The notes: generated from the letters alone by a model not told the origin. 64,000 nucleotides of DNA from Streptomyces kanamyceticus (GCF_008704495.1 NZ_CP023699.1:310001-374000), one strand, 5' to 3'; shown: positions 1-9,425, counted from the stretch's first letter. Translations and numbers: made by a program.

Positions 1-649
1 GTCGGTCGCTCCCCTGCCCGCGGGCCTCTCCGCGATCGACGCGGTCACGCTCGGCGGCTCGGGAGTCGTCGCCCATTACGCGCTCGCGCACGCCCATTTC
101 GCTCCCGGCGATGCGGTGCTGGTCCGCGGCGCCGCGGGCAGCATCGGCGTGACGACGGTCCAGCTCGCGGCCCGCCGCGGTGCCGAAGCCGTCGCGGTCA
201 CCACGTCGTCCGCCGCACGCGGCGAGCGGCTGCGACTGCTGGGCGCGACCCACGTGCTCGACCGCTCGGGCGACGGCGGGGACGACGCTCCCGCCGGCTA
301 CGACGTCATCATCGACGTCGTAGCCGGTCCCGACCTGCCCGCGTTCTTCGACCGGCTCCGCCCCAACGGCCGGATGGTCACCGTCGGCGTCATCGGGGGC
401 TGGCCGCCCGCCGACTTCGGCGCGAAGGTCATGGGCGCGTTCCAGAAGTCGCTGTCGTTCGCCGCCTTCAGCGCCGACTCCGTCGCCCAGGCCGACCAGA
501 GTGCCGTACGGGACGAGCAGTTCGCCGCGGCAAGCCGCGGCGAGATCGAGACCGTGGTGCACGAGGTACTCCCGCTGGACCAGGCCGTGCTGGCCCACCA
601 GAAGATGGCCGCGGGAGAGGTGTTCGGCAGGATCGTGCTGACTCCGTAG
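1..649 (+). CDS. NADPH:quinone oxidoreductase-like protein (5' partial)
   Basis: Reading frame 2 is open from the window edge to TAG at 647-649, so the N-terminal (GroES-like) half lies outside the window. The visible part carries the Rossmann nucleotide-binding stretch GAAGSIG (about nt 125-150), followed by the typical medium-chain dehydrogenase order of beta-alpha units (IIDVVAG, RMVTVGVIGG) and a C-terminal segment ending GRIVLTP, as in zeta-crystallin/quinone oxidoreductases. Expected role: NAD(P)H-dependent reduction of a quinone or enone. No zinc ligands are visible in this half. It converges on the amidase gene, with about 70 bp between the two stops and no strong terminator. Confidence 0.85.
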   Translation, partial: SVAPLPAGLSAIDAVTLGGSGVVAHYALAHAHFAPGDAVLVRGAAGSIGVTTVQLAARRGAEAVAVTTSSAARGERLRLLGATHVLDRSGDGGDDAPAGYDVIIDVVAGPDLPAFFDRLRPNGRMVTVGVIGGWPPADFGAKVMGAFQKSLSFAAFSADSVAQADQSAVRDEQFAAASRGEIETVVHEVLPLDQAVLAHQKMAAGEVFGRIVLTP

Positions 650-718
650 TGTCATCTGCGGTGGCATCTGCAGTGACATGCGTAGCGGCATCCGGATTGG
701 CAGAGGGCATGTGCCGCG

Positions 719-2179
719 TCAGGCTTGGGCCACGCCGTCCCCCGCCCACACCATGGGCGTCCGGTCCGCCCACGGGCTCGCCTGTTCGAGTTGGCCCGCC
801 AGGCTGAACAGGCGGCCCTCCTGGCCGTGGTCCGCGGCGAACTGCATGCCGATCGGGAGCCCCGTCCCGGGCTCGGTCGTCACCGGTACGGACATCGCGG
901 GCGTGCCCGCCACGTTGAACACCGCGGTGAACGGCGCGATGTCGAAGAGGCGGCGCAGCCAGCCGAGGCCGTCCAGTCGCGCCGCGCCCTCGGCATGGGT
1001 GCCCAGCGGCACGGGAAGCTCGGGCAGGGTCGGGGTGAGCAGGACGTCGTACGTGGCGAAGTGCCGTGCCAGGCCCCGGGAGACCCGGTTGCGGAGCGCG
1101 AGAGCGGTGACGAACTGGGCGCCGCTGACCCGCTTCCCGTAGTGGTAACTGGCCAGGACGGGCGGCTCGAGGGTGGAGGAGTCGATGGGGCGGCCGAAGG
1201 CGGCGGCCAGTTCGTCGATCGAGGCCGCGAGGTTCACCGTCCACTGACGGGCACTGGCGACGACCAACTCCTCCCAGTCGACGCCGAGTTCGACGTCGAC
1301 CTCCCCGACCCGGTGCCCCAAGGACTCCAGCAGACGCGCGGTGCGGGCGAGCGCGTCGGCCACGGGTGCGACGGTGCGGCGCCCGCCCCAGGCCTGACCG
1401 AGCACGCCGATCCGCAGCGAGCCCGGATCGCGGGTGACTTCCCGCGCGTACGGCCGCGACGGCTCCGGTGCGGTGTACGGGTCGCCCGGCTCCGCGCCGC
1501 GCATCTGGTCGAGGAGGACCGCGCTGTCGCGGACCGTGCGGCTGATGGCACCGTGCACGGCGAGGCCGTTGAACATCTCGTCGAAGTCGGGGCCCCACGA
1601 GACCCTGCCCCGGGTGGGCTTGAGCCCGAAGAGGCCGTTGCAGGAGGCGGGGATGCGGATCGAGCCCGCGGCGTCGGTGGCGTGCGCGACCGGGACCACC
1701 CCCGCGGCGACGGCCGCGCCCGCGCCGCCGCTTGATCCACCCGCGCTCAGGCCCAGGTTCCACGGGTTGCGGGTCTCGCCGTACAGCACCGGTTCCGTCG
1801 TATTGCTGTAGCCCATCTCCGGTGTCGTGGTCCGCCCGAACGTCACGAGCCCGGCGCGGCGGAAGCGGCGCATCAGGGCGGAGTCGGCGGCGGCGACGTT
1901 ACCGGCCGCGAGACGGCTGCCCAGTTCCATGCGCCGCCCGGCCATGGCGACCCCGATGTCCTTGATGAGGAAGGGGACTCCGGCCAGCGGGGCCTTGCCG
2001 GGGGTGGGTTCGTCGTCGGTCGGCCAGGTCTCCACGAGGGCGTTGATCCGCGGATTGACCGCCTCCGCGGCCTCGCGCGCGGCCGCCTCCGGCTCGGCGG
2101 GGGCCACCTCACCCCTGGCCACCAGCTCCGCGAGCCCGACCGCGTCGAAGCCCACGTACTCACTGATCTTCACTGCCAC
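719..2179 (-). CDS. Amidase (amidase-signature family)
   Basis: A 486-residue protein of usual length for the amidase signature family, which hydrolyses amides to acid plus ammonia with a Ser-cisSer-Lys triad. All three positions are visible: Lys73 in FLIKDIG, the cis-serine in GGSSGG (about 149-150) and the nucleophile in GSIRIPA (about 173). The usual D-x-G-G-S before the nucleophile reads D-A-A-G-S here. No signal peptide, so cytoplasmic. It is transcribed away from a TetR regulator, with a palindromic operator in the 147-bp gap, so TetR probably represses it. Substrate cannot be read from sequence; aryl or aliphatic amide use is inference. Confidence 0.9.
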   Translation of the reverse strand: MAVKISEYVGFDAVGLAELVARGEVAPAEPEAAAREAAEAVNPRINALVETWPTDDEPTPGKAPLAGVPFLIKDIGVAMAGRRMELGSRLAAGNVAAADSALMRRFRRAGLVTFGRTTTPEMGYSNTTEPVLYGETRNPWNLGLSAGGSSGGAGAAVAAGVVPVAHATDAAGSIRIPASCNGLFGLKPTRGRVSWGPDFDEMFNGLAVHGAISRTVRDSAVLLDQMRGAEPGDPYTAPEPSRPYAREVTRDPGSLRIGVLGQAWGGRRTVAPVADALARTARLLESLGHRVGEVDVELGVDWEELVVASARQWTVNLAASIDELAAAFGRPIDSSTLEPPVLASYHYGKRVSGAQFVTALALRNRVSRGLARHFATYDVLLTPTLPELPVPLGTHAEGAARLDGLGWLRRLFDIAPFTAVFNVAGTPAMSVPVTTEPGTGLPIGMQFAADHGQEGRLFSLAGQLEQASPWADRTPMVWAGDGVAQA

Positions 2180-2204
2180 TCCCTGAGACGTGAGAAGAGA
2201 ACGA

Positions 2205-2243
2205 ACGATACCGATGAGTCCCTGACGATACCGGACGGTATCG
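2205..2243. promoter_or_regulatory. Palindromic TetR operator between amidase and tetR
   Basis: CGATACCG-GA-CGGTATCG at 2226-2243 is a perfect 8-bp inverted repeat with a 2-bp centre. The left half-site ACGATACCG is repeated 20 bp upstream at about 2205-2213, so two half-sites lie on the same DNA face. It sits midway in the divergent intergenic region, where a TetR dimer would control both promoters. Confidence 0.75.
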
Positions 2244-2326
2244 CGCGGGACGGACTGGTACCTTACCGGTGACCGATAGCCGATGGGCTAGGTCACGGAC
2301 CGGACATCACGGAGCTCGGAGCACGC

Positions 2327-2953
2327 ATGGCATCGACCGTCAGAAGGCCGAGCAGGGTGGCGAAACTGCCGCCTCGCGAGCGCATCCTCGACGCGGCGGA
2401 GGAGCTCTTCCAGCGCGAGGGGATCCGACGGGTGAGCGTCCAGGCGATCGCCGAGCGGGCCGAGACCACCAAGATGGCCATCTACCGGCACTTCGCGACC
2501 AAGGACGCGCTCGTCGCGGAGTGGCTGCGGATCCTCGCCGCCGACTATCAGGCGGCCTTCGACCGGGTCGAGGCCGAACACCCCGACCGGCCGAGGGAGC
2601 AGATCCTGGGCCTGGCCCGCTTCATCGCCGATGGCCTGCCCGAGGTCTCGCACCGGGGCTGCGCGTTCATCAACTCCCTCGCCGAACTGCCCGAGCGCTC
2701 CCACCCCGCACGGCAGGTGATCGAGGAGCACAAGGCCCTCCAGACCCGCCGTCTGGTCGGCATGTGCGCCGGCGCCGGGCTGCCCGACCCCGAGCAGACC
2801 GCCGCCGAGATCACCTTCCTCCTCGAAGGCGTCCAGGTCAGCACGGTGAACGGGAGCATCGACAGGACCGGGGACCGGCTGATGCGGATCATCGAGGCCA
2901 TCGTCGACCGGCACCGCTCCCCCGGAGACGCGCCCCGGGCGGACACGGACTGA
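2327..2953 (+). CDS. TetR family transcriptional regulator
   Basis: A 208-residue protein. The N-terminal TetR helix-turn-helix is clear: RERILDAAEELFQREG, then VQAIAERAETTKMAIYRHFATKDALVAEWL (residues about 15-65). The ligand-binding C-terminal part is of the YcdC/TetR_C_33 sort (FIADGLPEVSHRGCAFINSLAELPE). The gene is divergent from the amidase, and the palindrome at 2226-2243 is its probable operator; it likely represses itself and the amidase. It ends 13 bp before the convergent kinase gene stops. Confidence 0.92.
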   Translation: MASTVRRPSRVAKLPPRERILDAAEELFQREGIRRVSVQAIAERAETTKMAIYRHFATKDALVAEWLRILAADYQAAFDRVEAEHPDRPREQILGLARFIADGLPEVSHRGCAFINSLAELPERSHPARQVIEEHKALQTRRLVGMCAGAGLPDPEQTAAEITFLLEGVQVSTVNGSIDRTGDRLMRIIEAIVDRHRSPGDAPRADTD

Positions 2954-2966
2954 CCGACGGGAAGGG

Positions 2967-5204
2967 TCAGTGGGCCCCGGGACTCCGCTGCTGGCGGAGC
3001 GCGGCCACCCTGCGGTACAGCTCGACCGCCTCCGTGCCACGGCCCAGTTGCTCCAGGCAGTGCGCCTCGTCGTTGCGGCTGGCGAGGGCGTCGGGGTGGT
3101 CGGCGCCGAGCACCTGTTCGCGGGCCGCGGCCACCCTGCGGTACTCGGTGAGCGCGTCGGACCAGCGCCCGAGCCAGCCGAGGCCGACGGCGACCTCGCG
3201 ACGGCTCACCAGAGTGTCCGGGTGGTCGGCGCCGAGCACGCGCTCACGGATCGCGCACACGTCGCGGGCCTCCGCGAGGGCCTCCTCCCAACGGCCCTGC
3301 CTGCCGAGGTTCACCCCGAGGCCGTGCCGGGCGCGCAACGTCTCGGGGTCGGCGGGGCCGTTGACGCGCGTGCGGTCGTCGATCAGGTCGCGGTAGAGCT
3401 CGAGGGCCTCACCGCTGCGGCCGAGCCTGCCGAGGCTGATGCCCACCTCGTAGCGGGCGGCGAGCGTGTCGGGGTGGTCGGCGCCGAGGGCCCGCACCCG
3501 GGCCTCGGCGACCTCGCGGTAGGTCTGCAGCGCCTCCGGCCAGCGCCCCAACTGGCCCAGCGCGTAAGCCACTTCGTACCGCGTGACGAGCGTGTCCGGA
3601 TGGGCGGGACCGAGCACGCGCGCACGAGCCGCCGCGACCTCACCGGCGAGCCGGTAGGAGTCCTCCAGACGGCCAAGGCGGCTCAGGTTGTAGGCGAGGT
3701 TGTGCCGACAGCGCAGCGTGTCCGGGTGGTCGGGGCCCGCCGTGCGCTCCCGTACGGCGAGCACCGCGGTGTACGTCTGGTGCGCCTCGAAGTGCCGCCC
3801 GAGCTGGCCCAGTACGTACGCCATCTCCTGGCGGGCGGCGAGCGTCTCCGGGTGCTCGGGCCCCAGGGAACGCTCCCGCCCTTCGGCGACGCGGCCGTAC
3901 TCGCGCAGCGCGTCGGCCGCGCGGCCCGTACGGCTGAGCGTGAACCCCACCTCGTAGCGGCTGGCGAGCGTGTCGGGGTGGTCGGGGCCGAGCGCGTGCT
4001 CGCGCTCGGCGGCGACCGCGCGGTGCACCTCGCCCGCTTCCGCCCAGCGGCCGAGTCTGCCGAGGCTGAGGCCCGCGTTGTGCCTGCTGGTGAGGGTGGC
4101 GACCAACTCGGCCGACGGCGTGGGCCGTTCGGGCCCGCGCGCCGCGGCGGTCCGGCGCGCGTCGACGCGCGGGATCCACTCGCCGGTCAGGCCCGCCGCC
4201 GCGTCCGGCGGGGTGGTGCGCAGCACGGACGCGCCGCCCGCCTTGTGCCCGGTGGTCATGCCGCGGGTCCAGGAGGGCAGCCGCGGCTCGTGGGACGGCG
4301 GCTGTTCGGGGCGGCGCACGGGCGGGCTGACGACCGTCGGCGCGTACGAGACGCTGGAGCGGCCCGCGGTGATGCGGCGACCCAACTCCCGCGCGTCGTG
4401 CGGCCGGTCGGCGGGTTCCTTGGCGAGCAGGTCGAGGACGACCCGGTCGAAGTATCCGGGCAGTTCGGCGCGGTGGCGGCGGGGCGGCTGCGGGGTGGTG
4501 TCGCGGTGGCCGACGAGGACGGCCCAGGCGTCCTCCAGGTCGAAGGGCGGGGCGCCGGTGGCGATCTCGTAGAGCACGCAGCCCAGGGAGTAGAGGTCGC
4601 TGCGCTGGTCGACCGGGTCGCCGCTGATCTGCTCGGGCGACATGTAGTGCGGGGTGCCCATGGCGATGCCGGTGCCGGTCAGACGCGAGGTGAAGCCGAT
4701 GTCGGCGCCGAGCCGCGCGATGCCGAAGTCGCAGATCTTCACCGTACCGTCGGACAGCCGCATGATGTTCGCGGGCTTCAAGTCCCGGTGCACGATGCCC
4801 TGTTCGTGGGTGTACGCGAGGGCGGACGAGACCTGCTCGGCGATCTCCACCACGTCGTCGACGGGCAGCGGGTGCTGTTTGTTGTCCTCCAGGAGCTGGC
4901 TGAGGTTGCGGCCCTCCAGGAGCTCCATCACCAGATACAGCACTCCGTCGTACTCGCCGAAGTCGTGCACGACGGTGACGCCGCGGTGCTGGAGCGCGGC
5001 GGCGACCCGGGCCTCGCGCCGGAAGCGCTCGCGCAGCACGCGCGTGAAGGACTGGTCGTGCTGGGGCCCCATCGGTTTGAGGCACTTGACGGCCACCCGT
5101 CGGCCGAGCGACTCGTCGCGCGCCCGCCACACCTCGCCCATGCCGCCGCGCCCGATCAGATCCAGCAACCGGTACCGGCCGTGGATCAGCCTGGTGTCCG
5201 CCAT
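2967..5204 (-). CDS. Serine/threonine protein kinase with C-terminal TPR-like repeats
   Basis: A 745-residue soluble kinase. Residues 11-275 form a Hanks-type kinase domain: glycine loop GRGGMGEV (18-25), ATP lysine Lys40 in VAVK, catalytic HRDLKPAN (Asp141), DFG (Asp159) and MSPEQ. A linker of about 90 residues follows. Residues about 370-740 are eight copies of a 42-residue TPR-like unit, each containing LGxLGR followed by a motif like LGADHPDTL. There is no transmembrane helix and no PASTA domain, so unlike PknB this is a cytosolic kinase whose repeats probably bind a partner protein. The 126-bp DNA repeats make the 3' half prone to recombination. The nearby peptidase is on the same strand but 220 bp away. 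Confidence 0.93.
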   Translation of the reverse strand: MADTRLIHGRYRLLDLIGRGGMGEVWRARDESLGRRVAVKCLKPMGPQHDQSFTRVLRERFRREARVAAALQHRGVTVVHDFGEYDGVLYLVMELLEGRNLSQLLEDNKQHPLPVDDVVEIAEQVSSALAYTHEQGIVHRDLKPANIMRLSDGTVKICDFGIARLGADIGFTSRLTGTGIAMGTPHYMSPEQISGDPVDQRSDLYSLGCVLYEIATGAPPFDLEDAWAVLVGHRDTTPQPPRRHRAELPGYFDRVVLDLLAKEPADRPHDARELGRRITAGRSSVSYAPTVVSPPVRRPEQPPSHEPRLPSWTRGMTTGHKAGGASVLRTTPPDAAAGLTGEWIPRVDARRTAAARGPERPTPSAELVATLTSRHNAGLSLGRLGRWAEAGEVHRAVAAEREHALGPDHPDTLASRYEVGFTLSRTGRAADALREYGRVAEGRERSLGPEHPETLAARQEMAYVLGQLGRHFEAHQTYTAVLAVRERTAGPDHPDTLRCRHNLAYNLSRLGRLEDSYRLAGEVAAARARVLGPAHPDTLVTRYEVAYALGQLGRWPEALQTYREVAEARVRALGADHPDTLAARYEVGISLGRLGRSGEALELYRDLIDDRTRVNGPADPETLRARHGLGVNLGRQGRWEEALAEARDVCAIRERVLGADHPDTLVSRREVAVGLGWLGRWSDALTEYRRVAAAREQVLGADHPDALASRNDEAHCLEQLGRGTEAVELYRRVAALRQQRSPGAH

Positions 5205-5428
5205 CTCGTGCTGTCGCCCCCGTTGTTTCGCTGCGCCCTCCCCGGCTCGTCCAGTATGGCGTCCCGTCTGTCGAGTTTGTACGGTGCCGGGCCGCTCCCG
5301 GCACCTGGGCGGGCCACGGCGCGCGGGATGCGCTCGGGCGGAAGTTACGGGCGTACACGCGAGGGAACGCTGTGCGGGACGGTGCCGGACTCGTGTGCGT
5401 CTGCCGGGTCACGCGCGCGCCTGACAAG

Positions 5429-6928
5429 TCAACGGTCGATGCCGCGGCGGCCCGGTGTCGCGTGACAGGTGACGTCGCGGTCCGGGAGCGTGCCGGTGGC
5501 GAGGTAGCCCATGGCGGCGTTCTCGGCGCAGGCGTTGCGGGTGTCGCCGAACACCACGCCGTGGCCCTCGCCCTCGTCGACGGTGACCATGCGTGAGCCC
5601 TTCAGGGCGCGGTGCATGGCGCGGGCGCCGGTCAGCGGGGTCTGCGGGTCCCATTCGTTCTGCACGATCAGCGACGGGGCGTCGTTGTCGACCGTGGTGA
5701 CGGGCTCGGCACCCCTCGGCCAGTAGGCGCAGGGGGTGATGCTGGCGGCGAAGTCGCCGTACAGCGGATGGCGTGCGGCGTCGTGGAAGGCGTCGCGGCG
5801 GTAGACGCCCGGGTCGCGCGGCCAGGGGGCGTCGGCGCACAGCACGGCCGTCTGGCTCGCGATCTCGTTCTCGCTGTCCGCCTCGGCGGGCAGCCCGGGC
5901 ACGCTCTGCCCCTCGGCGGCCTTCTTGAGCATCGCCACGACCTCCGCTCCCTTGCGGACGCTGTACAGCTCCGGCCGCGACAGGTCGCGTACGGCGGGTC
6001 CGTCGAGCGTCGCGTCGCCGAAGACGATCGGCTTCGTGTCGGCGCGCGCGACGAGCCGCCAGAAGGTCCGCGCGACCGCGGCGGGCGAACCGCCGAGGTG
6101 GTACGTCCGGTCCCGGTCGGCGGTCCATTTCGTCCACCGCTGGAAGGCCCGCTCGCCCTCCGGCCCCCAGATCCGGAACATGCCGCGCCACATCCGGCCC
6201 GGGTCGACGGCGCTGTCGAGCACGAACCGGTCGACGCGGTGCGGGAAGAGCTGCATGTAGACGGCGCCGAGCGCGGTGCCGTACGAGACGCCGTAGTACG
6301 TCAGCTTCTTCTCGCCCAGGACGGCGCGCATGACGTCCATGTCGCGGGCGGTGTTGCGGGTGCTGTTGTGCGGCAGCCGGTCACCGGCCGCCGCCCGGCA
6401 CTTGGCGGCGAAGGTCCCGGCCCAGGCCTCGTTCGCCGCAGCGTCGGCGACGGAGCGGGTGACGCGCGGATAGGGCAGCTCGTCGGGGGTGAGCCCGCAA
6501 CTGACGGGGGTGCTCCTGCCGACCCCGCGCGGGTCGAAGCCCACCAGGTCGTACTGGTCGAGCAGCGCCTTGGGCAGCCCGTCGGCGGCCTCGAGGGGCA
6601 GATCGAGCCCTGGACCGCCGGGCCCGCCCGGGTTGATGGTGAGGATGCCGCGCCGCTCGGCCGGGTCGCTCGTCCTGATCCGGGAGACCGCCACGTCGAT
6701 CCGCTTGCCCTCGGGAGCCCGGTAGTCGAGGGGCACCTTCAGGGTCGCGCACTGGAAGGCGGCGGGCTTGTCGGGGGCGCACCGCTTCCAGGAGAGCTTC
6801 TGCCGCGTGTACGGACCTAACGGCTCTGCGGCGGAGGCCGACCCGGTGGCGAGTCCCGGCGCGAGCCCGGCGACGACCCCCAGCGCGAGCAGCGGCACCA
6901 GGCGCCGCCGGTAGGAGAGTTGCTGCAC
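5429..6928 (-). CDS. Secreted tripeptidyl aminopeptidase-like alpha/beta hydrolase (S33)
   Basis: A 499-residue exported hydrolase. A Sec signal peptide (RRR, hydrophobic stretch, ASA-A cleavage near residue 33) starts the protein. The oxyanion motif NPGGPGGPG (about 99-107), nucleophile elbow GVSYG (Ser about 215), acidic residue in NEWDPQTP and histidine in GEGHGV complete the triad; the C-terminal third is the TAP-like domain. This is the architecture of Streptomyces Tap/SlpD/SlpE, which remove N-terminal tripeptides from secreted substrates. The best-known members act on extracellular or cell-wall-attached protein; the substrate here is unknown. Confidence 0.92.
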   Translation of the reverse strand: MQQLSYRRRLVPLLALGVVAGLAPGLATGSASAAEPLGPYTRQKLSWKRCAPDKPAAFQCATLKVPLDYRAPEGKRIDVAVSRIRTSDPAERRGILTINPGGPGGPGLDLPLEAADGLPKALLDQYDLVGFDPRGVGRSTPVSCGLTPDELPYPRVTRSVADAAANEAWAGTFAAKCRAAAGDRLPHNSTRNTARDMDVMRAVLGEKKLTYYGVSYGTALGAVYMQLFPHRVDRFVLDSAVDPGRMWRGMFRIWGPEGERAFQRWTKWTADRDRTYHLGGSPAAVARTFWRLVARADTKPIVFGDATLDGPAVRDLSRPELYSVRKGAEVVAMLKKAAEGQSVPGLPAEADSENEIASQTAVLCADAPWPRDPGVYRRDAFHDAARHPLYGDFAASITPCAYWPRGAEPVTTVDNDAPSLIVQNEWDPQTPLTGARAMHRALKGSRMVTVDEGEGHGVVFGDTRNACAENAAMGYLATGTLPDRDVTCHATPGRRGIDR

Positions 6929-7000
6929 GTGATGCTCCTTCTGGTCGGATGCGGGTACCGACCAGTGGGACGCAGCAGGCGCCTGCTTGCCTCCCGCGAC

Positions 7001-7040
7001 GCCTCAGTGCCTCTACGCCTCTACGCCTCTACGCCTCAAC
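7001..7040. repeat. Five tandem 8-bp GCCTC-type repeats
   Basis: Units GCCTCAGT, GCCTCTAC three times, then GCCTCAAC run head to tail. The last unit contains the stop codon of the acyl-CoA dehydrogenase on the minus strand, so copy-number change would alter the 3' end or trailer of that gene. No other role is visible. Confidence 0.8.
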
Positions 7041-8226
7041 GACGGACGCGCGGCATCCCCAGGCCGATCCAGGAGATGATCTCCCGCTGGATCTCGTTGT
7101 TGCCGCCGCCGAAGGTGAAGATCACCGCCGATCGGTAGCCGCGCTCCAGTTCGCCGTGGAGCACCGCGCCCGCCGAGCCCTCCTTCAAGGAGCCCGCCGC
7201 GCCGACGACTTCCATCAGCCAGGCGTACGCGTCGCGGCGGGCCTCCGAGCCGTAGACCTTGACGGCGGAGGCGTCCTGGGGGGTGAGGGTGCCTTCCTGG
7301 ACGGCGTTCACCATCTGCCAGTTGAGGAGCTTCATCGCGTCGAGCCTGGTGTGGGTCTTCGCCAGGCGCTGGCGCACCCAGTTCAGGTCGATGACGCGGC
7401 GGCCGTCGGCGAGTTTCGTGTCCATGGCCCAGCGCTGCACGTCGTGCAGGGCGCGGATCGCCATGGTGCCGTGGGCGGCGAGCGTGACGCGTTCGTGGTT
7501 CAGCTGGTTGGTGATGAGCCGCCAGCCCTTGTTCTCCTTGCCGACCCGGCGCGACGCGGGGACGCGGATGTTCTCGTAGTAGCTCGCGGTGGTGTCGTGC
7601 GAGGCGAGGGTGTTGATGAGGGTGCAGGAGTAGCCGGGGTCGCTCGTCGGTACGAGGAGCATGGTGATGCCCTTGTGCGGCGGCGCCTCGGGGTCGGTGC
7701 GGACGGCGAGCCACACCCAGTCCGCGGTGTCGCCGTTGGTCGTCCAGATCTTCTGCCCGTCGACCGTGTAGTGGCCGCTCTCCTCGTCGCCCTCCCGTAC
7801 GGCCCTGGTCTTGAGCGCCGCCAGGTCCGTACCGGCGTCCGGTTCGCTGTAGCCGATCGCGAAGTCGAGTTCGCCCGAGAGGATCTTCGGCAGGAAGTAG
7901 TCCTTCTGCTCGTCCGTGCCGAACTGCATGATCGTCGGGCCGACCGTGTTCAGCGCCATCAGCGGCAGCGGAACGCCCGCCTGCGCGGCCTCGTCGAAGA
8001 AGATGAACTGCTCCATGGGCGAGAGCCCGCGCCCGCCGTACTCCTCGGGCCACCCGACCCCGAGCCAGCCGTCGGTGCCGAGCCGCCGGACCGTCTCCCG
8101 GTAGAACCGCTTCTGGGCGGCGGGATCGCCGTACCTGGCATAGGCGTTGTCCGGCACCAGCTCGGCGAAGTAGGCACGCAGCTCGGTGCGCAGCCGCTGC
8201 TGCTCAGGCGTGTATTCGAGGTGCAC
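7036..8226 (-). CDS. Acyl-CoA dehydrogenase
   Basis: A 396-residue flavoenzyme of the acyl-CoA dehydrogenase superfamily (alpha,beta-dehydrogenation of an acyl-CoA, electrons to ETF). Visible are the N-terminal helical domain (EYTPEQQRLRTELRAYFAEL), the FAD/substrate middle domain with FAIGYSEPDAGTDLAALKTRA and KIWTTNGDTADWVWLAVR, and the C-terminal helical bundle ending FGGGNNEIQREIISWIGLG. I start at GTG 8226 because GGAGG lies 5 bp upstream and homology begins with HLEYTPEQQ; an in-frame extension to 8286 exists. This is the short-chain-like or steroid FadE type; substrate unknown. Confidence 0.9.
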   Translation of the reverse strand: MHLEYTPEQQRLRTELRAYFAELVPDNAYARYGDPAAQKRFYRETVRRLGTDGWLGVGWPEEYGGRGLSPMEQFIFFDEAAQAGVPLPLMALNTVGPTIMQFGTDEQKDYFLPKILSGELDFAIGYSEPDAGTDLAALKTRAVREGDEESGHYTVDGQKIWTTNGDTADWVWLAVRTDPEAPPHKGITMLLVPTSDPGYSCTLINTLASHDTTASYYENIRVPASRRVGKENKGWRLITNQLNHERVTLAAHGTMAIRALHDVQRWAMDTKLADGRRVIDLNWVRQRLAKTHTRLDAMKLLNWQMVNAVQEGTLTPQDASAVKVYGSEARRDAYAWLMEVVGAAGSLKEGSAGAVLHGELERGYRSAVIFTFGGGNNEIQREIISWIGLGMPRVRR

Positions 8227-8355
8227 GGCCCCTCCAGGCTCAGACTGGCTGATGGCTGACTCGGTCCCGGACTTGACGGCGCACACAGTAGAACGCGTTT
8301 CAGAAATAGGGAATGGCGGCGGCGCGGGGACCTTTCACCGGCTGCGGCTCAGATG

Positions 8356-8390
<35 letters not shown>

Positions 8391-8458
8391 GGAGTCGTGG
8401 ATCTGAAGTCGTGGATACTGACCCCCGATCACCTACCTGACCTAGGAGAGGCGCGCCA

Positions 8459-8968
8459 GTGACCGGCGACCAACGCGTGGGACCGCCCAGTTTCGGCAGC
8501 GAGCGCGAGACGCTGCGGGCCTTTCTCGACTACCACCGGGCGACCCTCGCCATGAAGTGCGAGGGCCTCACCGACGAGGAGCTGAAGCAGCGCTCGATGC
8601 CGCCGTCCACACTCTCGCTGCTCGGGCTCGTGCGGCACATGGCGGAGGTGGAACGCGCCTGGTTCCGCCGCGTGTTCGAGGACAACGACGCACCCATGGT
8701 CTGGTCCGACGAGATCGACTTCCAGGCGGCGTACGACGCGAGCGCGTCGACCAGGGACGAGGCGTTCTCCGCCTGGGAGGCCGAGGTCGCGAACTCGCGC
8801 CGTGTCGAGCGGGCGGCGGACTCCCTCGACCAGGCAGGACATCAGCCCCGCTGGGGCGAGGAGGTGTCCCTGCGAATGGTGATGGTGCACGTACTCCTGG
8901 AGTACGGCCGCCACAACGGACACGCGGACTTCCTGCGGGAGGGCGTGGACGGGACGGTGGGGGCCTGA
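8459..8968 (+). CDS. DinB-fold protein (DUF664)
   Basis: A 169-residue protein with the four-helix DinB/YfiT-like fold. The GTG start follows AGGAGAG at a good distance. Putative metal-binding histidines fall in DYHRATLA, LVRHMAEVERAWF and GRHNGHADFLRE, the three-His arrangement of the fold. In actinomycetes DUF664 proteins are suspected mycothiol-dependent detoxification enzymes; that function is family-level knowledge, not shown here. It is alone on its strand and ends 34 bp before the convergent copper-protein gene. Confidence 0.85.
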   Translation: MTGDQRVGPPSFGSERETLRAFLDYHRATLAMKCEGLTDEELKQRSMPPSTLSLLGLVRHMAEVERAWFRRVFEDNDAPMVWSDEIDFQAAYDASASTRDEAFSAWEAEVANSRRVERAADSLDQAGHQPRWGEEVSLRMVMVHVLLEYGRHNGHADFLREGVDGTVGA

Positions 8969-9002
8969 GGCGGGCCCCACGGCGACAGCTCCGGTCAGGC
9001 CC

Positions 9003-9425
9003 TCAGCCCATGGTCGTCAGGAAGTCGTCGCACGCCTTCGCGCAGCGGCGGCACGCCTGGGCACAGCGGTCGGTGGCGGATCCCAGGCCGCAGAGGCTCG
9101 CGCACTGGAGGCAGATGGCGCGGCACCACTCGACCTGGATGCGAACCCGCTGCTCGTCCTGGTCTCCCTGGTCGCCCTGTTCGGCGAGGAACCGCGCGGT
9201 CGCGTCGCAGACGTCCGCGCAGGCCGAGTTGAGGCGCGGGGTGTCGCCGGGGTCCGCGGGGCCCTGGCGTACGGCGCAGACGCGGACGCAGTCGTCGCAC
9301 GCCTGGACGCAGGCGAAACGGTCTTCCAGGTAGCGGACCAGATCCTCGTGACGTGCCTCTTGGGGCACCTCACGAGGCATGGCCGACAGAGTCGGCAGGC
9401 CCGGCGGGGATGGTGTGACGGTCAC
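9003..9425 (-). CDS. Four-helix bundle cysteine-rich copper-binding protein (DUF326)
   Basis: About 140 residues with Cys pairs spaced along helices: CVQACDDCVRVC, CADVC, CRAICLQCASLC and CAQACRRCAKAC. This CxxxC pattern is that of DUF326/Csp-like proteins, which line the core of a four-helix bundle with thiolates and store Cu(I). No signal peptide, so a cytosolic buffer. I chose GTG 9425 (AGGAGG five bases upstream) rather than the upstream in-frame start at 9473. No copper regulator (CsoR) or P-type ATPase is adjacent, so its control is not visible. Confidence 0.88.
   Translation of the reverse strand: MTVTPSPPGLPTLSAMPREVPQEARHEDLVRYLEDRFACVQACDDCVRVCAVRQGPADPGDTPRLNSACADVCDATARFLAEQGDQGDQDEQRVRIQVEWCRAICLQCASLCGLGSATDRCAQACRRCAKACDDFLTTMG

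Noticed and set aside
468..1763. Long open frames antisense to the amidase, kinase and peptidase genes (up to about 830 codons)
   Set aside because: They are Arg/Gly/Pro/His-rich shadows of high-GC codon bias, with no family match, no ribosome binding site and full overlap with well-supported genes.
8961..8978. Terminator GGGGCC-N7-GGCCCC between the DinB and copper-protein genes
   Set aside because: Only six base pairs, overlapping coding sequence; too weak to list as a feature.
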